Positions 43,276 through 54,581 are shown, counted from the stretch's first letter. The stretch: 64,000 nucleotides of DNA from Bremia lactucae (GCF_004359215.1 NW_027152023.1:106373-170372), one strand, 5' to 3'. Notes: generated by a model not told the origin, from the letters alone. A program made the numbers and translations.

Positions 43276-43715
43276 TGTAGACGGGCGCTACTTAAAGCTG
43301 CCACGTACTACGCACGCACACACCTTCGACGATTTACCGCCTTCTCTCACGTGCAGTGAGGTTTGTGGTGGGCGCCTTAGCGACCTCACCCAACTCACGA
43401 AGTACACTGATAAAAGTGTCGTCACGGGAGCGGTAATCCGGCTCCTCGTGCAAACTTATCAAGTATATTGTAAGTTTAAGACTGATTTATATTTAATCGC
43501 ATTAAATATAAATTTCTGTTATTACCTAGCATAAATGCCGTCTTTGTAGATAGACTAATATGTGCTGCGAGCGTATCGTTTTTGGGTATTTCGCATAGCG
43601 GATGACGCTAGGATGTACCAATGTGCATCACATACATAAGGGTGGGTCACATATATATGAAGCACACTTAAGTGGTAGGTTTTTTTTTTATTACTTCAAT
43701 TAAGTACCTAGGAAT
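43276..43715 (-). mobile_element. Element F 5' LTR, worn (Fam-1)
   Basis: Ends CGTCTACA at 43276, followed by a damaged primer-binding site (TGGTGGAACT). It matches most of the Fam-1 LTR, with the first 60-80 bases not alignable. Confidence 0.7.
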
Positions 43716-44041
43716 TTAAGTTGAATATAACAATTCCAACGTAAATACTTCTTTATTATTTTCTCTTACAGAAATAATATTCATGTTTTAACGGTACACC
43801 CCGTTCCATTTCGTGCTAAACTGACGGCCCCGGGTCACTCGATGTTATGTAAGAGCTAATTCCTGTCTAGGACAGCGACTCAAAGAAGTAATTCACTATT
43901 CTTTCCAATCCTGGGTGCAGGTCCTAGTGCCGTGTCATCTTTTGTGCATTTGGGCATGTAAGTTCAGTGCTTAACAATTAATTCATTGTAAATGCCCACA
44001 TAACGCGATAATCTTTTATCGATAAAGTCATCCAAGAATCT
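43716..44041. other. Intergenic, no recognisable feature
   Basis: Lies between the element F LTR and the 3' end of the DUF4460 gene. AT-rich at the start; no gene seen. Confidence 0.5.
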
Positions 44042-45139
44042 TTACTCGCTCTGTTGATTACAAGCTTCCGCAGTGAATCTCGTAACGTCCAAGGAGCTTT
44101 GAGCAATGACGTTCTCGAGACGCTTTTCAATATCGACGGTATGAAGCAAAATTCGCTGCATTAGAATCGCCGAGTCGCCATCTAATCCAGGAATCAGTGC
44201 CTGTAGATTCCGTTCGCCTTGCCACAATTGAATAACTCCCGCTTTCAGTGAATACCCTTGAGCATCGAGGTCATCGAGACCTGATCCGTGTTCAAAATGA
44301 GTTTTAATAGCTTGCTGTTGCTTGTCGTCGTCGTCAAGATATGGCACGACAGCAATAAGCTGCAACGTGTCGTCTAACTCATTCAGAACCTTTTCAATCG
44401 AATGATCTTCTGGTGCTTTACGATCCACGGGATTATAAGCCGGAGCTGAAGAATGCCGTTCTTCGCGCTTGGCCTCGTGACGGTCGTTCTCATGCGTTTC
44501 ATCTTCCTTTTCAAAGCCTAAATTTGGATTCTCTACTGCGTGTTTACCTACACTTTTGCCCCAGCTTCCTTTGTCCCATTGAAAGACCTCAGGGAGCCCA
44601 CAGTTGCTGAAAAATTGACCCAATGCCTCCTCTACCAACGTATTACATGCACCTCCCGTCGTGCGTAGTTGCAACTCGACTTCTTTAAATTCACCCTCGA
44701 TAGGTGTTTTTAAAAAAAATGGAAGTTTTAAGGTCTTGGCTGGGGGAAATTGATTGTGTTTCTCAATGGCGTCCAGGATGCCCAAGAGCTCTTTGTACGA
44801 TTCCTCATTTGCGCGCTGCTGCGTTGGATACTGTCCAAAGAGATCCGGATGCGTACGCAAATAGAGCTTGCGCAACGTTTCTTTAAGAATTGGCACCTTG
44901 ACTCCTTTTTGGCTCTTGTTGACGCGTAATTTCTTCCGACGGAGCGTGCGTTCGCTGACTTTTGTTCGTACAAAACTAATGCTGCTGGTTCGGGTTGATA
45001 GGAATGGAGGGTCGATAGAGCAAGGCACGCGGTGCTTATGCATTTGTTGCCAGGGAATTGCTGTGCTTAAGCGTGTAGACGCGTGCATTTGGAAGCGAGA
45101 AACGATAAGCGTCTGACGAGCTAGTGCGACGAAGCCCAT
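44042..45139 (-). CDS. Mitochondrial-type DUF4460 protein (TCAIM-like)
   Basis: The frame of 365 residues starts best at ATG 45137-45139 (MGFVALARQTL); the frame is open two codons further but from a GTG. Residues 1-65 are rich in Arg, Ser and Thr with almost no acidic residues, as in a mitochondrial presequence. Residues about 83-180 carry the DUF4460 signature: LRKLYLRTHPDLFGQYP (89-105), then ANEESYKELLGILDAIEKH, a J-domain-like helical motif also found in the animal mitochondrial protein TCAIM. A charged low-complexity linker (205-245) leads to a C-terminal domain (about 248-350: VLNELDDTLQLIAVVPYL, HFEHGSGLDDLD, RILLHTVDIEKRLE) that I do not recognise but which is shared with the neighbour at 45502-46122. 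Function is unknown. Confidence 0.85.
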   Translation of the reverse strand: MGFVALARQTLIVSRFQMHASTRLSTAIPWQQMHKHRVPCSIDPPFLSTRTSSISFVRTKVSERTLRRKKLRVNKSQKGVKVPILKETLRKLYLRTHPDLFGQYPTQQRANEESYKELLGILDAIEKHNQFPPAKTLKLPFFLKTPIEGEFKEVELQLRTTGGACNTLVEEALGQFFSNCGLPEVFQWDKGSWGKSVGKHAVENPNLGFEKEDETHENDRHEAKREERHSSAPAYNPVDRKAPEDHSIEKVLNELDDTLQLIAVVPYLDDDDKQQQAIKTHFEHGSGLDDLDAQGYSLKAGVIQLWQGERNLQALIPGLDGDSAILMQRILLHTVDIEKRLENVIAQSSLDVTRFTAEACNQQSE

Positions 45140-45501
45140 TACCACCGCTTTTCAGAGCCCTGAAGGCAAGAATGAATAAAATTATTTATCACTTTTTTTG
45201 AGAGCAAAATATGCGTTTTTCGTAATGAGCACAAATTCGGGTCATGCCTGAAATTACATGTTGCCCATTTTCTTGTGCATTTTACGGCGAGGTATTCTTA
45301 CAATCGTTCTTTATTTCTAACATAAGATAAGGAGAATTTATCAATGGTGCAAGTATACGTACATCATTTATACGGGACTTAGACGTCTTGATTGCCTGTG
45401 TCGAATCAAAAGTTAAGAGCAAAAGCAAAGCACGCGGGCTCGACCAAGATCTCCGCAATACCTTGATGGTGTCGAGATGACTTCTTTTTTAACGGACAAT
45501 C
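45140..45501. other. Intergenic between tandem paralogues
   Basis: About 360 bp. It must hold the promoter of the DUF4460 gene and the 3' end of the upstream paralogue. No clear motif was seen. Confidence 0.5.
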
Positions 45502-46122
45502 TCAAATGACCTGATTGTCTTCTTGCAACTCATCTTTGTCATCGGGATCAACTCCACCATTCGAGAGCATCTCACGCACTTTTCTCTCAATATTAAGCGT
45601 GTGGAGCAGGATACGCTGCAGAATCTGGGCCGAATCGGTATCCAATCCCTCAACAATCTTTGTAAGGTCGCGCTCACCCTTCCAAATCTTATGCGTCCCA
45701 GCTTTAATATTATACCCACGTTCATCAATCTCATCAAGACCACTGCCACTCTCAAAGTGTTGGCGCACTTCCCCATACTCCTCTTCATCCATCAGTGGCA
45801 CAGCAGCAATAATTTCAAAAACTTCATTGAGCTCTTTCAGCAAGTTTTCAATCGAAGCATCTTCAATTGTCATTTCACTGTCGTCAAATGCTAGCGTAGG
45901 TTCAATTTCGTTCTCTTCTGGCAGGACCACACGCTCGCTCACCTTTGTTCGCAAAAAGCCTACTCGAGTCGATAGGATCGGAGACTCCATCGCACAGGGC
46001 AAGCGCTGCCACTTCGTTCGCTGCAAGAATTGCTCATTAGCTACAAGAGGACAAACGCGCATACGGGAATAGAGGAATCGAGAAGTGGCGCGTGCCTGAC
46101 GAGCTACCGACATGAAGGCCAT
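45502..46122 (-). CDS. Mitochondrial-type paralogue lacking DUF4460
   Basis: The intact 206-residue frame starts at ATG 46120-46122 (MAFMSVARQARATS). Its N-terminus is presequence-like and parallels the neighbour (SPILSTRVGFLRTKVSER against PFLSTRTSSISFVRTKVSER). Right after RTKVSER the two diverge: here a short acidic stretch leads straight into the shared C-terminal domain (IENLLKELNEVFEIIAAVPL, HFESGSGLDEIDERGYNIK, ILQRILLHTLNIERKV). About 175 residues, including all of DUF4460, are absent. Both genes point the same way, 360 bp apart, so this is a tandem duplication with domain loss or gain. No stops or shifts are seen. Function is unknown; the C-terminal domain is the common part. Confidence 0.85.
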   Translation of the reverse strand: MAFMSVARQARATSRFLYSRMRVCPLVANEQFLQRTKWQRLPCAMESPILSTRVGFLRTKVSERVVLPEENEIEPTLAFDDSEMTIEDASIENLLKELNEVFEIIAAVPLMDEEEYGEVRQHFESGSGLDEIDERGYNIKAGTHKIWKGERDLTKIVEGLDTDSAQILQRILLHTLNIERKVREMLSNGGVDPDDKDELQEDNQVI

Positions 46123-47736
46123 GACGCAAGGCGAAGAGTGTTGTTTTTATTGGTTTTGAGTCATTTCTTGTACAGCGTGATATTAGGTACGTAGTCCATT
46201 ATTGCTTCAAAACTTTTTTTATTTTCAAGCTGACAAGCAATAGTAGCCGAAGATGCTTTTTTAGCCGCTTAATACTCCATAATAGCTCAAATTTAAAATT
46301 TAAAATAGTTTCTTACATCCTTGACAACCTCAAAATGGAAACTGCAAAAAAAAAGTAGCGTAAATAATACTGTACATACAGTACATCGTCTGATACAACC
46401 GTTTGCTCTTGAGGTCACGGGAGAGCTGTAACATGAGTTATTTAAATAGTGTCGGAAAACCTAAAGTGACCTCAGGCAATTTGCATACAAGGCCAATGCA
46501 AGTCTTTAACGCTACCAGTAGCTAGAAAGCCTGTTGCATGTGACAGAAAAACACGATCTAGAATATTTTCGTGCCTTACATAATAGCACTCCTCTGAATT
46601 ATGCAATGCGGAGACCTCCAACACATTCATGAGCGCACATTGCAATGAAGTTCAGTCGCAAATAATAAACTGTTTTTGGGAATATGCGTCCAATATTGCG
46701 CAAAAGTTTGTTTCGCGAGGAACATGAAAGTTTGCAGCGATTGATCGAAGAGCATTTTTTTATTTGGTGATGAGCAAGCTAAGTGACTCCTACACGGCCC
46801 CGAAGACTTCGCAAAAAAAATTGCGTCTTAATACGGCAATGTGAAGAATGCGTCTTTTTACATGACAGGACGTCGACGCTGGCATACCTCTAAATCGTTA
46901 AGTTGCTTGCTAATCACTTTTGAGTACCGCGAGTTTTTACGTGTTTGTATAGAAGTCGGATGAAAACCTATTTGCGCTTAAAATATTAGAGGAAGGCACC
47001 TTGAATTCTCTTGGTAGAACCACCTTTTGCCATCACGGCCGGTCGGCTGCTTTTGTTTTGATACGGAAAACAGCCTGCATTTTCGTGGCTTATTGCAGTT
47101 AGGACGTCGACAGCTTGATTTAAACCTCGCATTAGCTTGAACGATATTGTGCTTTCCCTTGAAATTAATTAGCTATTTCTTACATCGCAGTGTTCTAGCC
47201 ATTAATTTTTAGCATCACATTCCAGAATCTTAAGTTGTAATCGCGATAACTTTTTTTCTGTTTGAAAGTAATCGTTAAAAGGTATAACAACTCCCGCCAA
47301 ACAAAATAATTGAAAATTGCTGCTGCAGTGCGAGGGAGCACCAGCGCAGACTACTCGTATAATTGTATACTCTAATAATAATCTAAAAGATTTGCATATC
47401 CATTCCAACGAAAGAAGACCTTCACGATTACAGTCTGTCAGAAAAAAATTAAAATCCGCCCGTGTCTAGCATTTTAAATACTGAAAATTCGGGATCTAAT
47501 TACGCACCTTGTGATAGTCAAACCCAATAAGAGCTCTGCAGACCTAATTGGCCTGGCGTCGAATGAATAAGAAGTATCTCTGACATTTATTTTGTCTAGC
47601 TTGGTCCCGACGAACAAAAAAAAAAATAGTGCGTTTGATACACGCTGAATGATAGCTTTTAGATTTTTTTAATTATCTGAAACTTACTCAATTCAGCAAA
47701 AACTTGGACAAGACAAACGTAATTTAAACACTCAAT
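46123..47736. other. Intergenic, no recognisable gene
   Basis: 1.6 kb of mostly AT-rich DNA with only short chance frames on both strands. No retroelement similarity was noticed, unlike the rest of the window. Confidence 0.5.
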
Positions 47737-48495
47737 TTAATCATGCTTGGTACCAGTGGTCGTGGCAAAACGCCTCTTTAGTCTTGGGAGCACAAGGCCA
47801 CCTACGATAGCAACCACTATAAGCTGCATCGTCGTGGCGCTATCAATAATGTCTCCACGCGATCGTAGCTCGCGCAGAATAAGCCCAGCTTTGCAGCTCA
47901 GGAAATTGTACGGAACGAGCCCAAATAGCGGGCCTAACGTAAATTGGCCTAGCGGAATGGCCAAGTGGGGCGACGCCATGTTAATAAACCAATTGGGGGT
48001 GAATGGAAATACGCGCAGGAATATCATATTCAGCGCCATTTCGTCGCGATGTGCGTCCAATATACTTCTTAAGCGATCGAGTTTTTGCGGAAAAAAGTGC
48101 GTGACGACGCGGTAGCCAAAACGCCGCGAAAGGAGAAACATAAAGACCGATCCCAGTGTGTTGTTAGCCAAGCACAGAGGAAATCCCAGCGTCATCCCAA
48201 ACAACGCGCCGCCCAATAGATTGAAAAATACGGTGCCCGGAATCGCAAATGTTTGCAGGTATAGATAGCAGCCCATGTGTGCGAGCAAAAGTGAACCTCG
48301 TTGGCGCTCGGAGAAGCTCTGAAGGGTCTTGCCTAGCTCTTGAGCTGCCTCGAGCGTTGTAGGCAGTCGAAGCGCGAGCCACTCGGTGTCTGTGAGCGTC
48401 GAGATTACCAGCGAGTGCAACATCACGCCTAATAGCGCCGTGGTGACTATGAAAACGACGCCCACGAGCTGAAGATCACGGCGCCAGTCCGACAT
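47737..48495 (-). CDS. VTT-domain (TMEM41-like) membrane protein
   Basis: The frame of 252 residues starts at ATG 48493-48495 (MSDWRRDLQLVG); the extension upstream has no ATG. A first membrane segment covers residues about 8-28. The VTT/SNARE-associated domain spans about 75-215: the FAIPGTVFFNLLGGALFG block (83-100), NTLGSVFMFLLSRRFG, and FLRVFPFTPNWFINMASP (159-176) followed by GPLFGLVPYNFLSCKAG. The FPFTPNWFINMASP-type signature is typical of TMEM41A/B, which act as ER phospholipid scramblases involved in lipid droplets and autophagy. A final membrane segment and a basic tail (LKRRFATTTG) end the protein. Retention in the ER is inferred from the family. The 5' region is duplicated beyond element K. 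Confidence 0.92.
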   Translation of the reverse strand: MSDWRRDLQLVGVVFIVTTALLGVMLHSLVISTLTDTEWLALRLPTTLEAAQELGKTLQSFSERQRGSLLLAHMGCYLYLQTFAIPGTVFFNLLGGALFGMTLGFPLCLANNTLGSVFMFLLSRRFGYRVVTHFFPQKLDRLRSILDAHRDEMALNMIFLRVFPFTPNWFINMASPHLAIPLGQFTLGPLFGLVPYNFLSCKAGLILRELRSRGDIIDSATTMQLIVVAIVGGLVLPRLKRRFATTTGTKHD

Positions 48496-48941
48496 CGTTG
48501 CTAAACTTTGTCGACTGCTGCGGATCCTGTTCAAGAAAGTGTTCGGAAGAACGGGGGGTAGGTTATTTTTTGGAAATTTTTATTTTGTTATTTGAATGGA
48601 TTTTATTGCCAGATCGTTATTAATTAAAAAAAAGAATGCCAGTTAGCAAACAGTTTAACTAAGTAAAATTTTAGGAAAACATGATCCTTTGGCTGATGTA
48701 TATTTGGTAAGGCTGTAGAGATAGAGTGCGGCAACCGATTCTAGTTTACAGATGGACAAAGGTCTAAGTCCTTCATACTAGCCATAGAAGGATATGAATA
48801 TTAAAAATAACGACGACAAGAAACAGTCTCTAATTTGCTCTACACTGTTTAGTAAGTATACTTCGTTACGACGTAGTGCTAGCTAAGTAAAATAAACAGG
48901 TGTTCCTTGTACCGCACACTATCTCCGTCCCAGCGCGAGAT
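48479..48941. repeat. Promoter-side segment, copy 1, next to element K
   Basis: Runs from inside the first codons of the TMEM41-like gene through its 5' flank to GCGCGAGAT, where the element K LTR begins. Copy 2 is at 54837-55309. By eye the two differ at roughly one base in ten, with small indels. Confidence 0.85.
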
Positions 48942-49191
48942 TGTCAGGACCATTCAACTCGCTGAGCCCATGACCACTCATTTCGATTTATCTTTTATAC
49001 CATTCCTTTTCTATTGATTCAAATTACATATGCGCCATAATAAAAACAAGTAAAAAGGTTGGCGCAATAAGGAGAGATGATACTTAGTAATAATTAGATT
49101 TAGGATAGGCGATCCTTAGAGGATGAGCCAAAAGTATCGGCTAGTAAAGCAAAAAAAATAATTCAGTCGTAATTTACCCTCATTCCTCACA
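48942..49191 (+). repeat. Element K 5' LTR (Fam-3)
   Basis: TGTCAGGACC to CCTCACA. A possible primer-binding site TGGTACCACT follows at 49194. Confidence 0.85.
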
Positions 49192-49213
49192 AGTGGTACC
49201 ACTTGTTGGTCTT

Positions 49214-49346
49214 CCGCTCGCTTCTTCGCCGTCCGCTCGCTTCTTCGCCGTCCGCTCGCTTCTTCGCCGTCCGCTCGCTTCTTCGCCGTCTACTCGCTTC
49301 TTCGCCGTCTGCTCGCTTCTTCGCCGTCCGCTCGCTTCTTTGCCGT
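49214..49346. repeat. 19-bp minisatellite in the element K leader
   Basis: Seven units of CCGCTCGCTTCTTCGCCGT, two of them starting CTACTCG or CTGCTCG, plus a partial eighth. Because 19 is not a multiple of three, all frames cycle through the repeat and several stay open on both strands, which is not evidence of coding. Confidence 0.9.
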
Positions 49347-49668
49347 CCGTTCGCGCTTCGCTGGATTGCACTGCGTTGGATTGCCCAGCACTACTTGTAG
49401 CGTAAGGGATTCCACTCGCAGCCAGTAACGTACTGCTTGTAGCGTGGGAATTTCCGCTCGCAGTCAACTGCTCCATTCCTTTGGAAGCGCTGCGTAGCAG
49501 TTTTGATTGTGTGGCTTCAGTATCCACTGTAACTCTAAGCGTCTGCCTGACAGATATAGTCGCTTAGTCTGTGTGAGGTTGGGACCGGCTTAACACGGTG
49601 AAACAGTTAATCCATCTGGAATAAGATTGAATCTCTTACCCATTACGCTTAATGGCTAAAGAAAGTCG

Positions 49669-51008
49669 TTGAGATTTATGAGCAAAAAGCTAAAAGCTAA
49701 TAATCAGATTCCATACTACTGTAGTAAGGCTTTCCTCTTTGAGTACGGTGAAAAGTCTGCAAAGACTGCGAACGATTTGCCTGCGTCATTACAAAAGACC
49801 CGACGCATTACAAAAGGCCCGACGCATTGCAAAGATCTTAGCAAAGCAACTCACCAAGGAGAAAGGATGCCTGCCCAAGCAAGAGTCCACCTTATCAGCT
49901 CCGTTACACGAGGTATACGCGCTTTTAGAAGAAGCCGAGCGCACCATTTTTAAGGATCTTCGGTTCAACTTAAGAGCCTAGTCTTTTTATAGTTCCGAAC
50001 ACATTCTTCTTCCATTATGGGCAACCCTCAAACGCCGAGCTAATGCAGCAAATGATGCACATGCTACAGCAACAACAAGAGTTAATCAAAACATTCGCTA
50101 ATTCCTAAAAGATAGGTGGGCTTAAGGTGGACGGGCTAAGGATGCCGACGTAAAGCGGAAAAAGCGAAGAGTCGGTTCGCCTTTATTACGCGCAAGTACA
50201 GCAATATTTTATTGCGCACGGTAAGAAGTGGAAAGAGGACGCAAAGGCTCCTCAAGTACTTGCCGTACTAGGAAGCTCATTGCGAGGACCAGCAGCACAA
50301 TGGCTCTTGCTGCATCAAAAAAGAAATTCACTCAGCCGATGAGTTTTCTCTAGCAGTGAAAAAAAAACAATTCGTCTTTGCGGATCTGCAACAACGTCTT
50401 CGAGACGATCTGCATCGGCTGAGACAAGCCAATTGCAAAGGCTTAACGGACTACATTGCGAAATCTCGACACATTATTTCGCAAGTTGAGGACATGACTC
50501 GAGTTGACATTTCATCTATTTTCAACGAGGGTTTAAAGCAAGAACTCAAGAAGAAGTTCAATATCGACGGGGAAACGCACTGTAGGATGCTATTACTGTG
50601 GCGCTCGATTTTGAACGCACACATTCGGGTGTTTATCATCACCACAACGCTACAAAACCTCGTCCTGGTCCACAAAATGTGGCCAGAGAATTAAACAAGA
50701 AGCCAGAGCCGATGGAAATCGGCAATGCTCGGCCATTTAATAGGTCTTCTTGCGTCCATAATCGACGTCGAAATAAACGAAAGTGTGCATACTGCAAAAT
50801 ACTGGGGCACACGATTCAGCAGTGTTACAAGCGCAGGAACCAGCAAAATAATCGCGGCAACGGATATCGTCGCGATCGTGCGAACGCCAACTATTTCGTG
50901 AATGAGTCAGTTAAAGAAGAAACCATCGCGACTGCGTCAAACGAAGCTATCACCACACTATGTGAAGCTGACTTTGCTTCCTTCACGGGAAAAGATTTGA
51001 TCATCTAA
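49669..51008 (+). pseudogene. Fam-3 element K Gag
   Basis: The first part reads ARRIAKILAKQLTKEKG and LLEEAERTIFKDLRF in shifted frames. The capsid region reads VQQYFIAHGKKWKEDAK-type blocks, then from 50356 KKQFVFADLQQRLRDDLHRL, KGLTDYIAKSRHIISQVED and IFNEGLKQELKKKFNIDGE. From 50598 the frame shifts by one and continues to the knuckle CAYCKILGHTIQQC (50784-50825, CX2CX4HX4C) with a basic Asn-rich tail, ending at TAA 51006-51008. The later half is well preserved; the first half has many breaks. Confidence 0.85.
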
Positions 51009-51019
51009 AAGGGTCATCT

Positions 51020-51440
51020 TGACGATCGTGCTGTCAATATGATACTCGATTCTGGCGCCACATGCAATGGGGTGAAGCCGAGTTTGCTGCAATGCGTCAT
51101 GTCCTGAAATGGCTTTCAAGTCACTCGTTTCGAAGGCACTAATAACACCAAAAATAAGTGAAGAAAGGAGTCGCCAATAGCCCATTTGATGATAATCGAA
51201 TTTCTGACGTTCCGGTCATTGAGTGGCCAATGAGCAATTGCCATGATGTAATTCCGGGTAAGCCCTGGTGTGCTGCGCACGAGCCAATCATTAATTGACG
51301 TACTCATCAAGTTTCGTTCAAAAGTGGTGACATACCATATGATGAGGTTGTGAATCGGTCATTATTCCTCTGCTGACTTCTTAAGGAAATTGAAGACATC
51401 ACAATTTGAAGAAGTCTATCGTGTCAAAATTTATCAAGAG
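51020..51440 (+). pseudogene. Fam-3 element K retropepsin
   Basis: NMILDSGATCNGVKPSLL keeps the active-site Asp-Ser-Gly-Ala (51048-51059). The downstream half is broken by stops and shifts, though NCHDVIPGKPWC fits the C-terminal loop of the family. Confidence 0.75.
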
Positions 51441-51469
51441 TCGGAATTTACAAAACCTCGTGAAAACGA

Positions 51470-53060
51470 TTGAAGGCTTTACTCGATTCCTATAAAGATG
51501 TATTCCCAGAAAAGTTACCGAATTCATTGCCTCCTCATCGGTCGGTGGAGTTTGGTATCAATATACAGCCCGGTGTGCAACCGAGTAATCGTTCGCCATT
51601 TCGACTTTCACAAGCTGAACAAAAGGCTTTACAGAAGTTCGTCGATGAGAACCTTTCATGCGGATAGATCGAGCTTTCAGACTCGCTTTGGGTATCAAAC
51701 ATCTTCGGCATTCCTTAAAATGACCCAACGATCGGTACGAGGTGTATCTCGTTCGGAATGGATTCGATCCGGAAACGCGAACATTTTGCTCAGTTGGGTG
51801 ATTGGCTTTCGTTACGTCAACTCAACGTCAGTCGTCCCTAAAATACCTTTGCCGCGAATCGATAAATTATTCGATAAGATGTATGGTATGAGCTACTTCA
51901 CAGTCATTGACTTAGCTCAAGGGTACCATCAGAGGCATATTCATCCGGATAGCAAAACGTACACTGCGTTTCGTAAATCAAATGAGACATATCAGTGGTG
52001 CGTTGCGCCGATGGGCCTTGCTGGAATGCCTCGCATTTCGTCGCGCTTGATGCGTGTTCTTTTTGAAAAGTTCTCATTCGTTGTTGTATATTTGGATGGT
52101 ACATGCATCTTTTCCGTCTCAAAAAAAGGTACTTCTGAAAATTCTAAATTATCTGAACATTCATAACCCTGACACCATTGGCTATTAATTACTTTTAATG
52201 TAATACTGGGGTCAATTATTTCATGCTATCGTGTTCGACGTCTTACGCAAGTGAATACTCTTCGCTCACATTGGTAAGTGCAAGTTCGCGCGTCAAGAGG
52301 TCAGCTTTTTGGGGCACGCTGTTTCTGGTGACGGATTATTTATCGAAAACAAAGGCGGAAGCAATCGCGAAGTGGCCTTCACTTACCTCTGTAAAGGAAT
52401 CGCAAAGTTTTCTTGGTCTTGCTTGTTATTATCGCCGCTTTATTCATCAGTTTGCGCAAATAGTTCTGCCGTTGAGCCATCTCGTTAGGAAAGATTTTTC
52501 ATGGGTCTTGAATGCAGAACAAGAGGATTTGCTCGTAAGGCTGAAGTCTGCCTTACAAGCTGCACCTGTGCTGACTTTGCCTAACTCTTCACGCCCGTTT
52601 GTTCTCACTACGGATGCATCGGGGTCGTGCATTGGTGGCGACTTATCGCAATTTATCAATAGACATGACCATCCAGTAGCGTTTTACTCAAAGAAACTTG
52701 GAATCCGTGAGATTAGTTGGCCTGCTCGTGAGAAGGATCTATTTGCAATAAAAGAGGGGTTAGAAAAATGGGCAATAGCGCCTGCTCTTGGCTTCTTCAT
52801 CATCCGTCAGTCTCGCCGAAGTTGGCTCGATACTTGACCACCTTCGCTCAATACGCGTTTACTATACACCACATTAATGGTGCTTTAAACGTTGTAGCTG
52901 ATGCGCTTTCGCGCCGGCCTGATGATTCTGTCGTGGACAATATCCGCTTTCATAAGTGCGATTTTCTAGTTGCCAACAACGAGGTACACGTTTACTTTGT
53001 TCGCCCTCGGTGCCAACTCTGCCCCGGGAGGAAGCTGAGACTCTGCAAGTTGCTGCCTTA
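51470..53060 (+). pseudogene. Fam-3 element K RT and RNase H
   Basis: RT opens DSYKDVFPEKLPNSLPPHR and QPGVQPSNRSPFRLSQAEQ, shifts, then VPKIPLPRIDKLFDKMYGM, FTVIDLAQGYHQ and WCVAPMGLAGMPRISSRLM. The YxDD motif reads YLDG (52089-52100), so the second catalytic Asp is lost. After a gap the thumb reads SVKESQSFLGLACYYRRFI. RNase H has VLTTDASGSCIGGDLSQ and SWPAREKDLFAIKEGLEKW, then a deletion, then NSACSWLLHHPSVSPKLAR and VVADALSRRPDD. The deletion removes the segment between the second and third RNase H blocks. Confidence 0.85.
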
Positions 53061-53129
53061 ATGACAGTGTCGTATGGCGAGTTGTCAACAGAAGTTCGTA
53101 AGCTACTTCAATAAGGCTTTGCCAGAATT

Positions 53130-54250
53130 GCCTAAAGAAGCATGGAAAAGCTCCGAAACAAGTTTATTGATTGTGAAGCAAGAGAAATTGTTGTTTTTGC
53201 GCACATTAAACGTCTTTGCGTGCTCAACAACAACCGCTTGCGAACGAATGTAATATCGAAATATGATAATTCGGCAATAGCTGCTCTGCCGGGCAATCGC
53301 AGAACATTCTTGCGAGTTGCTCAGTGGTATTACCGGAAATCGTTGCAGAGAAACGTCAAGGAATATGTCAAAACTTGGGAAACCTGCGCACGTCGGAAAC
53401 ATGATAATTAACAAAAAAACAACGTATTACTTATGCCAATTCCAATACCGGATGCTTGCTGGCAAGTGGTATCAATGGACTTTATAAGAGGGCTTCCTGT
53501 TTCCAATGGATTTGCCATCCTAACTGTTGTCGATAAGTTTTCCAAACGCACGAAGTATGCAGCAGTGCACGATAAGGACGATGCATGCACCACAGCAAAA
53601 GTATTTTTTGATGCTGTCATTCGACACCATGGTATTCCCGCAGTTAATATCAGTGACCGAGATAGCAAGTTCACGTCCATGTTTTCGAAGTCATTGATGA
53701 CGATCATCGGTGTTCGTCTAAGTATTACAACCGCTTATCGGGCTTAAGCCGATGGACAGACCGAGCGCCAGAACCTTGTGGTAGAAGACGCACTCAATCG
53801 CATAGCATCTTACCATGGCACTGACAGGACCGAACACTTGGGAAGCATAGAGTATGCGTCTATACTGGTTCGTGCATCTACTGGATACTCTTCCTTTGAA
53901 ATAGATACGGGAAGAAGGGAACGCTCTGCATGGCAAAAGTCACTGGGCTGGACTAGTCAACCAAAGGATATTGACGTTTACGCAAAAGAGTTTATCGAAG
54001 TACGAGCAAATATCATCGATCAGGCTCGCAGAAATCTGTTGATAGCACAAGCTTCGCAAAAGCAATATTACGATCAAAAGCGCCGAATAAATCAGGTCGA
54101 ATTCAAAGTTGGAGATCTACTTATACTTGATACTCGCAAAATATCGTTTAAACACGCTGCGAAAAATATGGGACACCAAGAGCCAAGATTGCGGCAAGAA
54201 AGGTGGAACCATTCGAAACTATCAAAATGTTTAATTCTAATGTGGCAAGC
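53130..54250 (+). pseudogene. Fam-3 element K integrase
   Basis: The zinc-finger region is worn: the CxxC half reads CARR with the first Cys changed (TWETCARRKH). The core is well kept: SMDFIRGLPVSNGF (first Asp), VNISDRDSKFTSMFSKSLM (second Asp), then a stop at 53745 followed by ADGQTERQNLVVEDALNR (Glu). The C-terminal part reads KQYYDQKRRINQVEFKVGD, a typical gypsy integrase segment, then decays. Confidence 0.85.
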
Positions 54251-54572
54251 TTGAGTTACCACAAACTATGAATAGGATTATTCCAACCTTTAATGTTGAT
54301 GTTCTATCAAGTATGAACCGACACCGGAAAGGTTTCGAAGTCGCCCGATACCGAAAGCATCACAATTCGTGGATAATGGCACAGCGGATCATTTTCAAGT
54401 TATTGAACGTCTGTTGAAGAAAGCCAACTCAATCGCTAACCATACTGGCTCGTACAATGGCATGGCGAAACTAAGGAAGAAGCAAGCTAAGAAAAAGAGA
54501 AAAATATTCGCCATGTCTCCCACTGGAAGGACCTCGTCGCCGACTTCAATCAGCGTCAACGAGAGATCAAAT
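54251..54572 (+). pseudogene. Element K 3' coding end, possible worn chromodomain
   Basis: FQVIERLLKK at about 54390 resembles the start of a chromodomain, and WKDLVADFNQRQ at about 54520 the end, but the core KWxGYP block is not recognisable. Low certainty. Confidence 0.35.
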
Positions 54573-54581
54573 CGGGGAGGA
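54573..54581 (+). other. Polypurine tract of element K
   Basis: GGGGAGGA stands directly before the 3' LTR start TGTCAGG. Confidence 0.7.

Noticed and set aside
45515..46072. 185-residue Ser-rich frame on the plus strand opposite the short mitochondrial paralogue
   Set aside because: The minus-strand protein is supported by its paralogue; the plus-strand reading has no counterpart opposite the paralogue's shared C-terminal domain.
49214..49346. CRISPR-like repeat array
   Set aside because: The units are contiguous with no spacers, and the context is a eukaryotic retrotransposon leader.
49180..49527. Arg/Lys/Ser-rich 115-residue frame on the minus strand
   Set aside because: It is a translation of the 19-bp minisatellite, which is open in several frames on both strands.
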